Shown: positions 1 through 6,696, counted from the stretch's first letter. The stretch is 9,909 nt of DNA from DATJLY01 sp035604195 (GCA_035604195.1 DATNIY010000049.1:1-9909), one strand, 5' to 3'. Made by a program: numbers and translations. The notes: generated by a model from the sequence alone, not told the origin.

Positions 1-122
1 GGCGCGACCGCCATGGGCGGCGGGGGCGGCGGCTCGAGCGGCGCGCTCACCACCAGCGCCAGCAGCAGCAAGATGAAGGTCAGGGCGCTCCAGAGCGCCG
101 CATGCAAACCCGGCCGCGTCAT
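1..122 (-). CDS. N-terminus of an unknown membrane-anchored protein (partial)
   Basis: The start of a minus-strand gene that leaves the window at base 1. ATG at 122-120 opens 40 codons without a stop. The peptide begins MTRPGLHAALWSA, runs into a hydrophobic stretch (about residues 10-27, TFILLLLALVV at its core), then a charged residue and six consecutive prolines (about residues 31-36). This suggests a signal anchor or uncleaved signal peptide followed by a proline-rich linker in the periplasm. A purine-rich GGAGGGGAG (133-141, read on the minus strand) lies 10 bases before the ATG and supports this start. Proline-rich linkers after one membrane helix occur in TonB-like, SPOR-domain and divergent deacetylase-type envelope proteins, but nothing here separates them. 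It is divergent from trpG, with about 200 bases between. I do not recognise the family. Confidence 0.6.
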   Translation of the reverse strand, partial: MTRPGLHAALWSALTFILLLLALVVSAPLEPPPPPPMAVA

Positions 123-252
123 CGCCGCCGCGCTCCCCTCCGCGAGACCCGTTCCGTGCCGTGACGCGTCATGCCTCGTGCCTGGAAGGAGTGTAGCATC
201 GAATTCGCCGGTCGGGGCCTCGCCTTCGGCACGGCGCCCGATGCCGCCGCCG

Positions 253-281
253 TTTCGGCCCGCCCGGCGACCTGATATAAC
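253..281 (+). promoter_or_regulatory. Weak candidate promoter for trpG
   Basis: The divergent gap 123-321 contains one AT-rich spot in otherwise very GC-rich sequence: TATAAC at 276-281, which fits a -10 hexamer, and TTTCGG at 253-258 with 17-base spacing, a poor -35 match. The expected leader (about 288-321) holds no visible short peptide rich in tryptophan codons and no clear attenuator. This is only a suggestion based on position and base composition. Confidence 0.25.
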
Positions 282-321
282 CTCGCGGGAGGCGGCATTC
301 CCGTGACCAGATAGCGACGCG

Positions 322-900
322 ATGTTCCTGCTCATCGATAATTACGACAGCTTCACCTACAACCTCTGGCACTATCTCTCCGAGCTCGGGGCCGAGGTCG
401 TCGTGCGCAGGAACGATGCGCTCGGCGTCGATGAGGCGTTGGCGATGCGGCCGCAAGGCATCGTGCTCTCGCCGGGTCCGAGCGATCCCGACCATGCCGG
501 CATTTGCCTCGATCTCGTCCGGCGCGCCCCGGTGCCGCTCCTCGGCGTCTGCCTCGGCCACCAGGCCGTCGGCCAGGCCTTCGGCGGCAAGGTCGTGCGC
601 GCGCCGGAGCCGATGCACGGCAAGCTCAGCGCCATCCATCACGACGGCAGCGGCGTCTTCGCGGGCTTGCCGAATCCCTTCGCCGCGACGCGCTACCACT
701 CTCTCGTCGTTGAGCGCGCCGGCCTGCCAGCGGGCTTGCGCGTCACCGCCGAGACCGCGGACGGGATCGTCATGGGCCTCGCGCATCGCGAGCGGCCGAT
801 ACATGGCGTCCAGTTCCATCCCGAAAGCATCGCCTCGGAAGCCGGCCACGCGCTGCTCAAGAACTTTCTTGCGCGCGCCGCCGAGGCCGTCGCGGCATGA
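322..900 (+). CDS. trpG: Anthranilate synthase glutamine amidotransferase subunit (TrpG/PabA)
   Basis: The 192-residue protein is a class I glutamine amidotransferase that releases ammonia from glutamine for the TrpE subunit, which makes anthranilate from chorismate. In many bacteria the same subunit also serves PabB for folate. The family opening IDNYDSFTYNL (residues 5-15) fixes the start at ATG 322. The oxyanion loop SPGPSDP is at 50-56, the nucleophile elbow GVCLGHQ holds Cys77, and FHPES supplies His166 and Glu168, so the catalytic triad is complete. Length is normal. No strong Shine-Dalgarno lies directly before the ATG; the nearest GGAGG-like run (about 289-293) is too far away. The stop overlaps the trpD start by ATGA. 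trpE is not next to it: the gene upstream is divergent and unrelated, so the partner must be encoded elsewhere. Confidence 0.95.
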   Translation: MFLLIDNYDSFTYNLWHYLSELGAEVVVRRNDALGVDEALAMRPQGIVLSPGPSDPDHAGICLDLVRRAPVPLLGVCLGHQAVGQAFGGKVVRAPEPMHGKLSAIHHDGSGVFAGLPNPFAATRYHSLVVERAGLPAGLRVTAETADGIVMGLAHRERPIHGVQFHPESIASEAGHALLKNFLARAAEAVAA

Positions 901-1937
901 CCGAAATCGGCGAGTTCAAGACATTGTTGGGGCGCGTCGCTGCCGGCGAGCGGCTCGGCGAGGCGGATGCCGCCGCCGCCTTCGAGACGATGATGTCGGG
1001 CAATGCCACGCCCTCGCAGATGGGCGGGTTCCTCATGGCGCTGAGGGTGCGCGGCGAGACCGTCGAGGAGATCACCGGCGCCGCCCGCACGATGCGCGCG
1101 AAGGCGCTGCATGTCGAAGCGCCGCCCGACGCCATCGACACCGTCGGAACCGGCGGCGACGCTCAGGGCACCTTCAACATCTCGACTGCCGCGGCGCTGG
1201 TCGTCGCCGGATGCGGCGTGCCCGTGGCGAAGCACGGCAATCGCAATTTCTCGTCGAAGTCGGGCTCGGCCGATCTGCTCGCGGCGCTGGGCGTCAATCT
1301 CGACGCCGATATGAGCCTCATCGCCCGCGCCATCCGCGAGGCCGGGATCGGCTTCATGATGGCGCCGCGCCATCACAGCGCGACGCGCCACGTCGCGCCG
1401 ACCCGGGTCGAGCTGGGCACGCGCACGATCTTCAACCTGCTCGGGCCGCTCTCCAATCCGGCGGGCGTGCGGCGCCAGCTCGTCGGCGTCTTCGCGCCCC
1501 AATGGGTCAAGCCCGTCGCCGAGGTGCTGGGCAAGCTCGGCAGCGTCAGGGCCTGGGTGGTGCATGGCGACGGGCTAGACGAGATCACCACCACCGGCGC
1601 GACCCTCGTCGCCGCGCTCGAGGGCGGCCGCGTCACGACCTTCGAAGTGACGCCGGAAGATGCCGGGTTGCCGCGGGCGCAGCTCGCCGATCTCAAGGGC
1701 GGCGAGCCGCAGGAGAATGCGGCACGGCTCGAGGCCATCCTCGCGGGCGCGACCGGGCCGTTGCGCGATATCGTGCTCTTCAACAGCGCCGCGGCGCTCA
1801 TCGTCGCCGGCAAGGCGCGCGACCTGCGCGAAGGCGTGGCCCGCGCGGCGGCTTCGATCGACTCGGGCAAGGCCCGCACCGCTCTCGACCGGCTCGTCGC
1901 CATCACCAACGAGCCGCCGCCGCAGGCGCCGCCATGA
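897..1937 (+). CDS. trpD: Anthranilate phosphoribosyltransferase
   Basis: The 346-residue enzyme transfers the phosphoribosyl group of PRPP to anthranilate, the second step of the tryptophan branch, in the cytoplasm. The short helical N-terminal domain (about residues 1-70) is followed by the phosphoribosyl-binding signature DTVGTGGD (81-88), NIST (94-97) and KHGNR (112-116). Later come the LLGPLSNPA motif and DGLDE, whose acidic pair binds magnesium in this family. All diagnostic motifs are intact. After KHGNR the usual small residues are replaced by NF before SSKSGSAD, a mild variation. ATG 897 overlaps the trpG stop as ATGA, and the gene's own stop overlaps the trpC start in the same way, indicating translational coupling across trpGDC. 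It is monofunctional and not fused to TrpG. Confidence 0.96.
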   Translation: MTEIGEFKTLLGRVAAGERLGEADAAAAFETMMSGNATPSQMGGFLMALRVRGETVEEITGAARTMRAKALHVEAPPDAIDTVGTGGDAQGTFNISTAAALVVAGCGVPVAKHGNRNFSSKSGSADLLAALGVNLDADMSLIARAIREAGIGFMMAPRHHSATRHVAPTRVELGTRTIFNLLGPLSNPAGVRRQLVGVFAPQWVKPVAEVLGKLGSVRAWVVHGDGLDEITTTGATLVAALEGGRVTTFEVTPEDAGLPRAQLADLKGGEPQENAARLEAILAGATGPLRDIVLFNSAAALIVAGKARDLREGVARAAASIDSGKARTALDRLVAITNEPPPQAPP

Positions 1938-2746
1938 GCGACGTGCTCGAGCGCATCTGCGCGGGAAAGCGCAGCGAGATCGCCCGCGCCAAAGCAACGC
2001 GGCCGCAGAGCGCGGTCGAGCGCGACGCCGCCGCGGCGCCGGCGCCGCGCGGCTTCCTTGCGGCGCTCGAGCGCGCAATCGCGGCCGGCGGTTATGGCCT
2101 CATCGCCGAGATCAAGCAGGCCAGTCCAAGCGCCGGGCTCATCCGCGCCGATTTCGATCCGGCGGCGTTGGCGCTCGCCTATGCCAAGGGCGGCGCCGCT
2201 TGCCTTTCGGTGCTGACGGACGGCGCCAATTTCCAAGGCGAGCCCTGGCATCTCGTCGCGGCGCGCGCGGCTTCAGCGCTGCCGGTGCTGCGCAAGGACT
2301 TCATGCTCGACCCCTATCAGATCCCCGAGGCGCGTGCCATGGGAGCCGACTGCATCCTCCTGATCCTGGCGGCGCTCACCGATGCGGAAGCGCAGGCGCT
2401 CGAGGCGGCGGCCGCGGCGTGGAGCATGGATGTGCTCGTCGAGGTGCACGACCGCGACGAACTCGCGCGCGCGCTGCAGTTGAAGGCGCGGCTCATCGGC
2501 ATCAACAACCGCAATCTCAAAACGCTCAAGACCGACATCGCCACGACCGAGCGCTTGGCTGGGGCGGTGCCGCGCGAACGTCTCCTGGTGAGCGAGAGCG
2601 GCCTCACGCGGCCCGAGGATCTCGCGCGCATGGCGCGGGCCGGCGCGCGCTCATTCCTCATCGGCGAGGCGCTGATGCGGCAGCAGGATGTCGAGGCGGC
2701 AACCCGCGCGCTCCTCGCGCCCGCCGCGGCGAGGGCGGAGGCATGA
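1934..2746 (+). CDS. trpC: Indole-3-glycerol phosphate synthase (monofunctional)
   Basis: The 270-residue TIM-barrel enzyme closes the ring of carboxyphenylamino-deoxyribulose phosphate to indole-3-glycerol phosphate. Signature segments are in order: AEIKQASPSAG (58-68, with Glu59, Lys61 and the SPS phosphate loop), LRKDF (119-123, general-acid Lys121), VEVHD (169-173, Glu170), GINNRNL (189-195) and SESG (220-223). Length matches a stand-alone IGPS with no fused phosphoribosylanthranilate isomerase, so trpF must be separate. ATG 1934 overlaps the trpD stop as ATGA. The alanine-rich C-terminus (APAAARAEA) is typical of high-GC genomes. The gene ends 42 bases before a palindromic repeat that separates it from moaC. 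Confidence 0.96.
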   Translation: MSDVLERICAGKRSEIARAKATRPQSAVERDAAAAPAPRGFLAALERAIAAGGYGLIAEIKQASPSAGLIRADFDPAALALAYAKGGAACLSVLTDGANFQGEPWHLVAARAASALPVLRKDFMLDPYQIPEARAMGADCILLILAALTDAEAQALEAAAAAWSMDVLVEVHDRDELARALQLKARLIGINNRNLKTLKTDIATTERLAGAVPRERLLVSESGLTRPEDLARMARAGARSFLIGEALMRQQDVEAATRALLAPAAARAEA

Positions 2747-2788
2747 GCCGCCAGCGGTCGCAATTGGCTTCGGGAGTTCGCCCCTCGT

Positions 2789-2820
2789 CGTCATGGCCGG
2801 GCTTGTCCCGGCCATCCACG
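2789..2820 (+). repeat. Palindromic repeat, left copy of a 32-base inverted pair
   Basis: Bases 2789-2820 are the exact reverse complement of 3153-3184. The copy is itself a hairpin: ATGGCCGGG (2793-2801), loop CTTGT, CCCGGCCAT (2807-2815), a 9-bp perfect stem. Read in one plus-strand frame it gives the peptide MAGLVPAIH. I remember this as a very common dispersed repeat in Bradyrhizobium and related genomes, but could not check this here. There is no T-run after the stem, so it is not a canonical intrinsic terminator, though it could still slow transcription after trpC. Confidence 0.85.
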
Positions 2821-2823
2821 CGG

Positions 2824-3111
2824 TCAGGCGAGCCGGTCGTACAGATCATCCCAGTTCGGATTTTCCGCGAGAATGAGATGGACTTTCCACGCGCGCGGCC
2901 AATGCTTCATGTTGCGCTCGCGCTGGATCGCCACGCAGATGTCGTCGTGCCGTTCGGCGAAGACGAGCCGTTTCAGGCCGTATCGTTTGGTAAATCCATC
3001 CGCCACGCCCTCGCGATGCTCCCAAGAGCGGCGCGCGAGATCGCTGGTAACGCCGAGGTAGAGCGTGCCGTTCGGCCGATTGGTCATGATGTAGACCCAC
3101 CCAGCCCGCAT
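2824..3111 (-). CDS. Small GIY-YIG superfamily nuclease
   Basis: The 95-residue protein is almost only a GIY-YIG nuclease domain. Residues near the start read WVYIMTN (the GIY strand, here VYI), followed by LYLGVT (the YIG strand, here YLG), then the arginine-bearing helix DLARRSWEHR, a mid-domain YGLKRLVF strand, the conserved glutamate in AIQRERNMKHW, and a C-terminal WKVHLILAENPNWDDLY with the terminal asparagine. The metal-binding and catalytic set (Tyr, Arg, Glu, Asn) looks intact. Length fits the stand-alone YhbQ/UPF0213-like class, which lacks a separate DNA-binding domain and has poorly known function. Start ATG 3111 has no convincing Shine-Dalgarno. The gene is antisense to the flanking operon and is framed by two inverted copies of one palindromic repeat, 3 bases from its stop codon and 41 bases from its start. 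It could be a housekeeping-type DNA repair nuclease or part of a mobile unit. Confidence 0.85.
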   Translation of the reverse strand: MRAGWVYIMTNRPNGTLYLGVTSDLARRSWEHREGVADGFTKRYGLKRLVFAERHDDICVAIQRERNMKHWPRAWKVHLILAENPNWDDLYDRLA

Positions 3112-3152
3112 GGGTCAGTCATTGCACGCGCTGGCGCCGGCAACAATCGATA

Positions 3153-3184
3153 CGTGGATGGCCGGGACAAGCCCGGCCATGACG
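3153..3184 (-). repeat. Palindromic repeat, right copy of a 32-base inverted pair
   Basis: This is the exact reverse complement of 2789-2820 over all 32 bases, including the internal hairpin (ATGGCCGGG at 3158-3166, CCCGGCCAT at 3172-3180). Identity stops sharply at both edges: 3152 does not match 2821, and 3185 does not match 2788. It lies 34 bases before the moaC start. Read on the plus strand it gives a GRDKPGHD peptide. No direct target duplication is visible outside the pair. Confidence 0.85.
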
Positions 3185-3218
3185 GAACCAACCGGGCCGC
3201 AGCGATGGCGTCATCCCG

Positions 3219-3695
3219 ATGAGCAAGCTCACCCATCTCGATGACGAGGGCCGGGCGCGCATGGTCGATGTCGGCGGCAAGCCCGAGACCGAGCGGATCG
3301 CCGTCGCCGCCGGCAGCGTGCTCATGCAGCGCGCGACGCTCGATCTCATCCGCGCCGGCGGCATCAAGAAGGGCGATGTCATCCCGGTCGCGCGGCTCGC
3401 CGGCATCATGGGCGCCAAGCGCACGCCCGAGCTCATTCCGCTGTGCCATCCGCTGGTGCTCACGTCGATCGAGGTCGAACTCGCCTGCGACGAAGTGCGC
3501 GCGGCCATCGACATCACCGCCACCTGCAAAACGACGGGCCGCACCGGCGTCGAAATGGAGGCGCTCACCGCGGTCGCGGTCGCGGCGCTCACGGTCTATG
3601 ACATGGTCAAGGCGGTCGATCGCGGCACGCGCATCACCGATATTCGCCTCGTGCGGAAATCGGGCGGCAAGTCCGGCGCCTACGAGGCGCCATGA
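3219..3695 (+). CDS. moaC: Cyclic pyranopterin monophosphate synthase
   Basis: The 158-residue enzyme converts 3',8-cyclo-7,8-dihydro-GTP, the MoaA product, to cyclic pyranopterin monophosphate in molybdenum cofactor synthesis. The alignment to the family is gap-free: Lys51, then GIMGAKRTPELIPLCHPL (62-79) with His77, TGRTGVEMEALTAV (106-119) with Met113 and Glu114, and YDMVKAVD (127-134) with Asp128 and Lys131. These are the active-site residues at the same numbers as in the Escherichia coli protein. The C-terminal KSGGKSG is also present. Length is standard. The ATG has only a weak ribosome site; a nearby upstream ATG at 3205 is out of frame and stops after five codons. The TGA overlaps the moeA ATG as ATGA. 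moaA is not in the window. Confidence 0.97.
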   Translation: MSKLTHLDDEGRARMVDVGGKPETERIAVAAGSVLMQRATLDLIRAGGIKKGDVIPVARLAGIMGAKRTPELIPLCHPLVLTSIEVELACDEVRAAIDITATCKTTGRTGVEMEALTAVAVAALTVYDMVKAVDRGTRITDIRLVRKSGGKSGAYEAP

Positions 3696-4906
3696 TCTCG
3701 GTCGCGGAAGCGCTCGCGCGCCTCATCGCGCCGCTCGAGCCCTTGGGCGCGGAACAGGTCTCGCTTGCCGAAGCCGTCGGCCGCGTCCTCGCCGAGGATG
3801 TAGTCTCGCGCCGCACCCAGCCGCCTTTCGCGGTCTCGGCGATGGACGGCTATGCCGTGCGCGCGGCCGATGTCGCGACCGTTCCGGCGCGGCTCAGAGT
3901 GGTGGGCTCGGTCCCGGCGGGACAGGCCTATGCCGGCAGCTTGGGCAAGGGCGAAGCGGTGCGCATCTTCACCGGCGCCCCAGTGCCCGACGGCGCCGAC
4001 TGCATCGTCATCCAGGAGGACACCGCACGCGAGGGCGACATCGTCGTCGTGCGCGAGGGCTCAGCCCCGGGCCGCTATGTCCGGCCGGCCGGACTGGATT
4101 TCCGCGCCGGCGAGGTCGGCCTCACGGCAGGGCGCCGCCTGACCGCGCGCGACGTCGGTCTCGCCGCCGCCATGAACCGGCCATGGCTCCTGGTGCATCG
4201 CCGGCCGCGCGTCGCGATTCTGCCGACCGGCGACGAGGTGGTCATGCCCGGCGATCCCGTCGGGCCGCATCAGATCGTCAGCTCCAACGGCCTGGCGCTG
4301 GGCGCGCTGGTCAGCGAGGCCGGCGGCCTGCCGGTGCAATTGGCGATCGCGCCGGACGACAGCGCCGGGCTGCAGCGCATCGCCGCGGCAGCCGCGGGGT
4401 CGGATCTCCTGGTCACCACCGGCGGCGCTTCGGTCGGCGAGCACGATCTGATTCGTGACGCCTTGGGCGCAACCGGCCTCACCCTCGATTTCTGGACCGT
4501 GGCGATGCGGCCGGGCAAGCCGCTGATGGTCGGCCGCTACCGCGACACGCCGATGATCGGGCTCCCCGGCAATCCGGTCTCGTCGCTGGTCTGCGGCCTG
4601 CTCTTCGTCAAGCCCGCGATCGAGCGGCTCCAGGGCCTTGCCTCGGAAGCCGCGGCGCCGGCCAGGGCCAGGCTCGCGGTCGCCCTCGGCGCCAACGACC
4701 GGCGCCAAGACTACCTCCGTGCCAAGCTCCGCCGCGCCGCCGACGGCACGCTCGAGGTCGAGCCCTTCGCCAAGCAGGACAGCTCCATGCTGTCGCTGCT
4801 GGCGCAATCCGACTGCCTGGTGGTCCGCCCGCCCGACGCGCCGGCGGCGGCAAAGGGCGCCTGGGTCGAGATCATCCCGCTCGGCGGGCCGCTTCCCTTG
4901 GTGTAG
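3692..4906 (+). CDS. moeA: Molybdopterin molybdenumtransferase MoeA (Glp/gephyrin family)
   Basis: The 404-residue protein inserts molybdate into adenylylated molybdopterin to give active molybdenum cofactor. Motifs run in family order: PFAVSAMDGYAVR (45-57), IFTGAPVPDGADCIV (92-106), LPTGDEVV (177-184), TTGGASVGEHD (242-252), MRPGKPL (272-278) and GLPGNPVSS (290-298). These cover the linker, the MoCF-binding (MogA-like) domain and the substrate loops. The C-terminal beta domain (about 325-404) is present, so length is full. It is translationally coupled to moaC through an ATGA overlap. The stop lies 18 bases before the candidate lexA -35, so lexA probably has its own transcript as well as possible read-through. 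Confidence 0.96.
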   Translation: MISVAEALARLIAPLEPLGAEQVSLAEAVGRVLAEDVVSRRTQPPFAVSAMDGYAVRAADVATVPARLRVVGSVPAGQAYAGSLGKGEAVRIFTGAPVPDGADCIVIQEDTAREGDIVVVREGSAPGRYVRPAGLDFRAGEVGLTAGRRLTARDVGLAAAMNRPWLLVHRRPRVAILPTGDEVVMPGDPVGPHQIVSSNGLALGALVSEAGGLPVQLAIAPDDSAGLQRIAAAAAGSDLLVTTGGASVGEHDLIRDALGATGLTLDFWTVAMRPGKPLMVGRYRDTPMIGLPGNPVSSLVCGLLFVKPAIERLQGLASEAAAPARARLAVALGANDRRQDYLRAKLRRAADGTLEVEPFAKQDSSMLSLLAQSDCLVVRPPDAPAAAKGAWVEIIPLGGPLPLV

Positions 4907-4924
4907 CGCCGGCCCACGCAGGCC

Positions 4925-4953
4925 TTGACGACGCGCGCGAACTAAACTAGAAC
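4925..4953 (+). promoter_or_regulatory. Candidate lexA promoter
   Basis: TTGACG (4925-4930) is a five-of-six match to the -35 consensus. With exactly 17 bases of spacing, TAGAAC (4948-4953) fits four of six -10 positions. The -10 hexamer lies inside the right half of the SOS box, so repressor bound there would block RNA polymerase. The leader to ATG 5030 would be about 70 bases. Confidence 0.6.
4939..4953 (+). promoter_or_regulatory. LexA operator (SOS box, GAAC-N7-GAAC)
   Basis: GAAC at 4939-4942 and GAAC at 4950-4953 are separated by seven bases (TAAACTA). This is the direct-repeat SOS box known for alphaproteobacterial LexA (GTTC-N7-GTTC on the other strand), with no mismatch. Its place before lexA implies classical negative autoregulation. 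Confidence 0.88.
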
Positions 4954-5029
4954 ATCCGCCGGGGTTTTGGTTTTGTTCCGACCTGGCGGGCCGAAGTTCC
5001 GGTCCCACAGAGATGGTGGCGGGGACGCG

Positions 5030-5743
5030 ATGTTGACCAAAAAGCAATACGAGCTGCTCATCTACATCAATCGCCGGCTGACCGAGACCGGCGTCTCGCC
5101 CTCCTTCGAGGAGATGAAGGAGGCGCTGGGTCTGCGCTCGAAATCGGGCATCCACCGCCTGATCAGCGGGCTCGAGGAGCGCGGCTTCATCAAGCGGCTG
5201 GCGCATCGCGCCCGGGCGCTCGAGGTCGTCCGCCTGCCCGAGGACACGGCCGCCGCCGGACGGGTGCGCGCCGCCGCCGAGCGCAACCGCTTCTCGCCCA
5301 ACGTCATCCATGGCGACTTCAAGACGGCGCTGCCCGGCGCCGTCGTCGCCGAAGGGGGCGAGTCGGTGCAGTTGCCGCTTTATGGCCGGATCGCCGCCGG
5401 CACGCCGATCGAGGCGCTGCGCGACCAGACGAACACGGTGGGCGTGCCCGCGGGGATGCTGGGCGCGGGCGAGCATTATGCGCTCGAAGTCGCCGGCGAC
5501 AGCATGGTCGACGCCGGCATCTTCGACGGCGACACCGTGTTGATTCAGCGCTGCGACACCGCCGACAACGGCGCCATCGTCGTGGCCTTGGTCGACAGCA
5601 ACGAGGTGACGTTGAAGCGCCTGCGCCGGCGCGGCGATTCGATCGCGCTCGAGCCCGCCAACAAGGCCTACGAGACCCGCATCTTCGGCCCCGACCGGGT
5701 CAAGGTGCAGGGCAAGCTGGTGGCGCTGCTGCGGCGCTACTGA
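5030..5743 (+). CDS. lexA: SOS response repressor LexA
   Basis: The 237-residue repressor and self-cleaving protease shuts off DNA-damage genes until RecA filaments trigger its cleavage. The N-terminal winged helix (MLTKKQYELLIYINRRL, SFEEMKEALGLRSKSGIHRLI, residues 1-66) has the alphaproteobacterial recognition-helix pattern. A flexible linker follows (about 70-110). The cleavage site is Ala123-Gly124 in GRIAAGTP, and the catalytic dyad is Ser158 (GDSM) and Lys196 (VTLKR). Length is usual for this class. ATG 5030 is preferred over an in-frame TTG at 4967 because the conserved MLTKKQ begins here and a GGGGA lies just upstream. The SOS box at 4939 gives autoregulation. The last 7 bases overlap the 3' end of the convergent comEC remnant. 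Confidence 0.97.
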   Translation: MLTKKQYELLIYINRRLTETGVSPSFEEMKEALGLRSKSGIHRLISGLEERGFIKRLAHRARALEVVRLPEDTAAAGRVRAAAERNRFSPNVIHGDFKTALPGAVVAEGGESVQLPLYGRIAAGTPIEALRDQTNTVGVPAGMLGAGEHYALEVAGDSMVDAGIFDGDTVLIQRCDTADNGAIVVALVDSNEVTLKRLRRRGDSIALEPANKAYETRIFGPDRVKVQGKLVALLRRY

Positions 5744-6540
5744 GGGCGCTTTGGCACCCAGGGCCGGTTGCCCTGCCATTGTTTGACCGTCTCGACGCGG
5801 ATGTCGTCGCTATCGAGCCACACCGCATAGCCGCCGTTGCGCCAGGTGTCGAAGCGGTCGATGATCCGCGGCCCGCGGCAGAGGCGATGCGTCGGCTCGG
5901 GGCTCACGACCAGATCTGCATCGCGGCAGGCCGCGGCGAGCGCGGTGGGATTGCGCAACAGCGCCACAACACGGCCGCGCGCGCGATAGAGGCAGCGCGC
6001 GGCATCGCAGCTCAAGAGGCCGTCGCCGCTCTCGCCTGCCGCAGGCCAGACCGGCCCCAGGCTTGCGGCGGCACGGCGCGTCCAAGTCTCTTCGGCGAGT
6101 TGCGCGCGCGACGTTGACGGCAGATAGGCGCCATCGGCCGCGCGCACCGCGACCAGGCGCGAATCGCCGGAGATCAGCAGATCGGGCGGGCGGTCCACGG
6201 CAAGGGTGAGCGCGCCGGCCGCCATCGGCAACACGCCGAGCCAACGCCACGGCGTCAGCCAAATGCAGAGCCACAACCCGCCCAAGCCGAGCAGCATGAG
6301 GCCCGGCGCCGGCATGCTCGGGACATGCAGCACTGCCCCCGGCCAGGCCGTGACCTCGTGCGCGATCGCCGCCACGAGGTCGATCCCCCAACTCATCGGC
6401 GCCAGCGCCAGATGCTCGAGCCCGAACGGCATCAGCAAGCACGCGACGATCGCCCAGGGCATGATCCAAAAGCCGGTAATCGGCACGGCGACCGCATTCG
6501 CCGCCACCGAATAGAGCGGGAAGCGGTTGAAGTGAAAGAT
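5737..6540 (-). pseudogene. comEC: 3' remnant of comEC/rec2 (DNA uptake channel), split by an inserted element
   Basis: The reading frame encodes about 267 residues of the C-terminal third of ComEC, the inner-membrane channel that passes transforming single-stranded DNA; full alphaproteobacterial proteins are about 700 residues. It starts mid-domain with FHFNRFPLYSVAANAVAVP, a conserved stretch of the competence domain. Then come further membrane segments (VPITGFWIMPWAIVACLL, MLLGLGGLWLCIWL) and the soluble tail typical of the class (LLISGDSRLVAVRAADG, ACRDADLVVSPEP). Upstream of the codon at about 6540 the similarity ends; the frame continues through unrelated residues to a TAA at 6628-6630, with no ATG or TTG. 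The first usable start is GTG at 6507. The N-terminal two thirds are absent, so this copy should be inactive unless the element excises. The TAG stop overlaps the lexA end by 7 bases. Confidence 0.82.
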
Positions 6541-6674
6541 CGTCGCTTCATTAACGACACAGCCTGCGCTACGATGAAACGTCTTGGAACAACGGACATC
6601 GCGATTCTCTCGATGCCGCAGGGGCTTTTAGCATCTCGCCGTTTTACACGCGGTTCCACGCTGTTTCGTGTATC

Positions 6675-6696
6675 TTGGTCCAAACTTGGTCCAAAC
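6675..6696 (+). repeat. Tandem pair of 11-base repeats upstream of the integrase
   Basis: TTGGTCCAAAC occurs twice without gap (6675-6685 and 6686-6696). Each unit contains a small dyad, TTGG-T-CCAA. The pair ends 14 bases before the integrase ATG. Such a position suits arm-type binding sites of the recombinase or an operator for its expression; the sequence alone cannot decide. Confidence 0.8.

Noticed and set aside
13..306. Plus-strand frame starting MGGGGGGSS upstream of trpG
   Set aside because: It is a high-GC shadow: the minus strand of 1-122 has a better gene start with a ribosome site, and the remainder crosses the divergent intergenic gap.
169..1565. Long minus-strand open frames across trpG and trpD
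   Set aside because: They are complements of strong coding frames in a high-GC genome, arginine-rich, with no family features or ribosome sites.
2793..2815. Intrinsic terminator after trpC
   Set aside because: The 9-bp hairpin is strong but no T-run follows, and the same palindrome recurs inverted at 3158-3180, so a dispersed repeat explains it better.
4967..5029. TTG-initiated extension of LexA by 21 residues
   Set aside because: LexA of this class begins with the MLTKKQ-type sequence at 5030; the extension has no family similarity.
6653..6667. GTTC-N7-TTTC, a near SOS box before the integrase
   Set aside because: One of eight fixed bases is wrong. Single-mismatch matches should occur several times by chance in a window of this size, so position alone does not support LexA control of the integrase.
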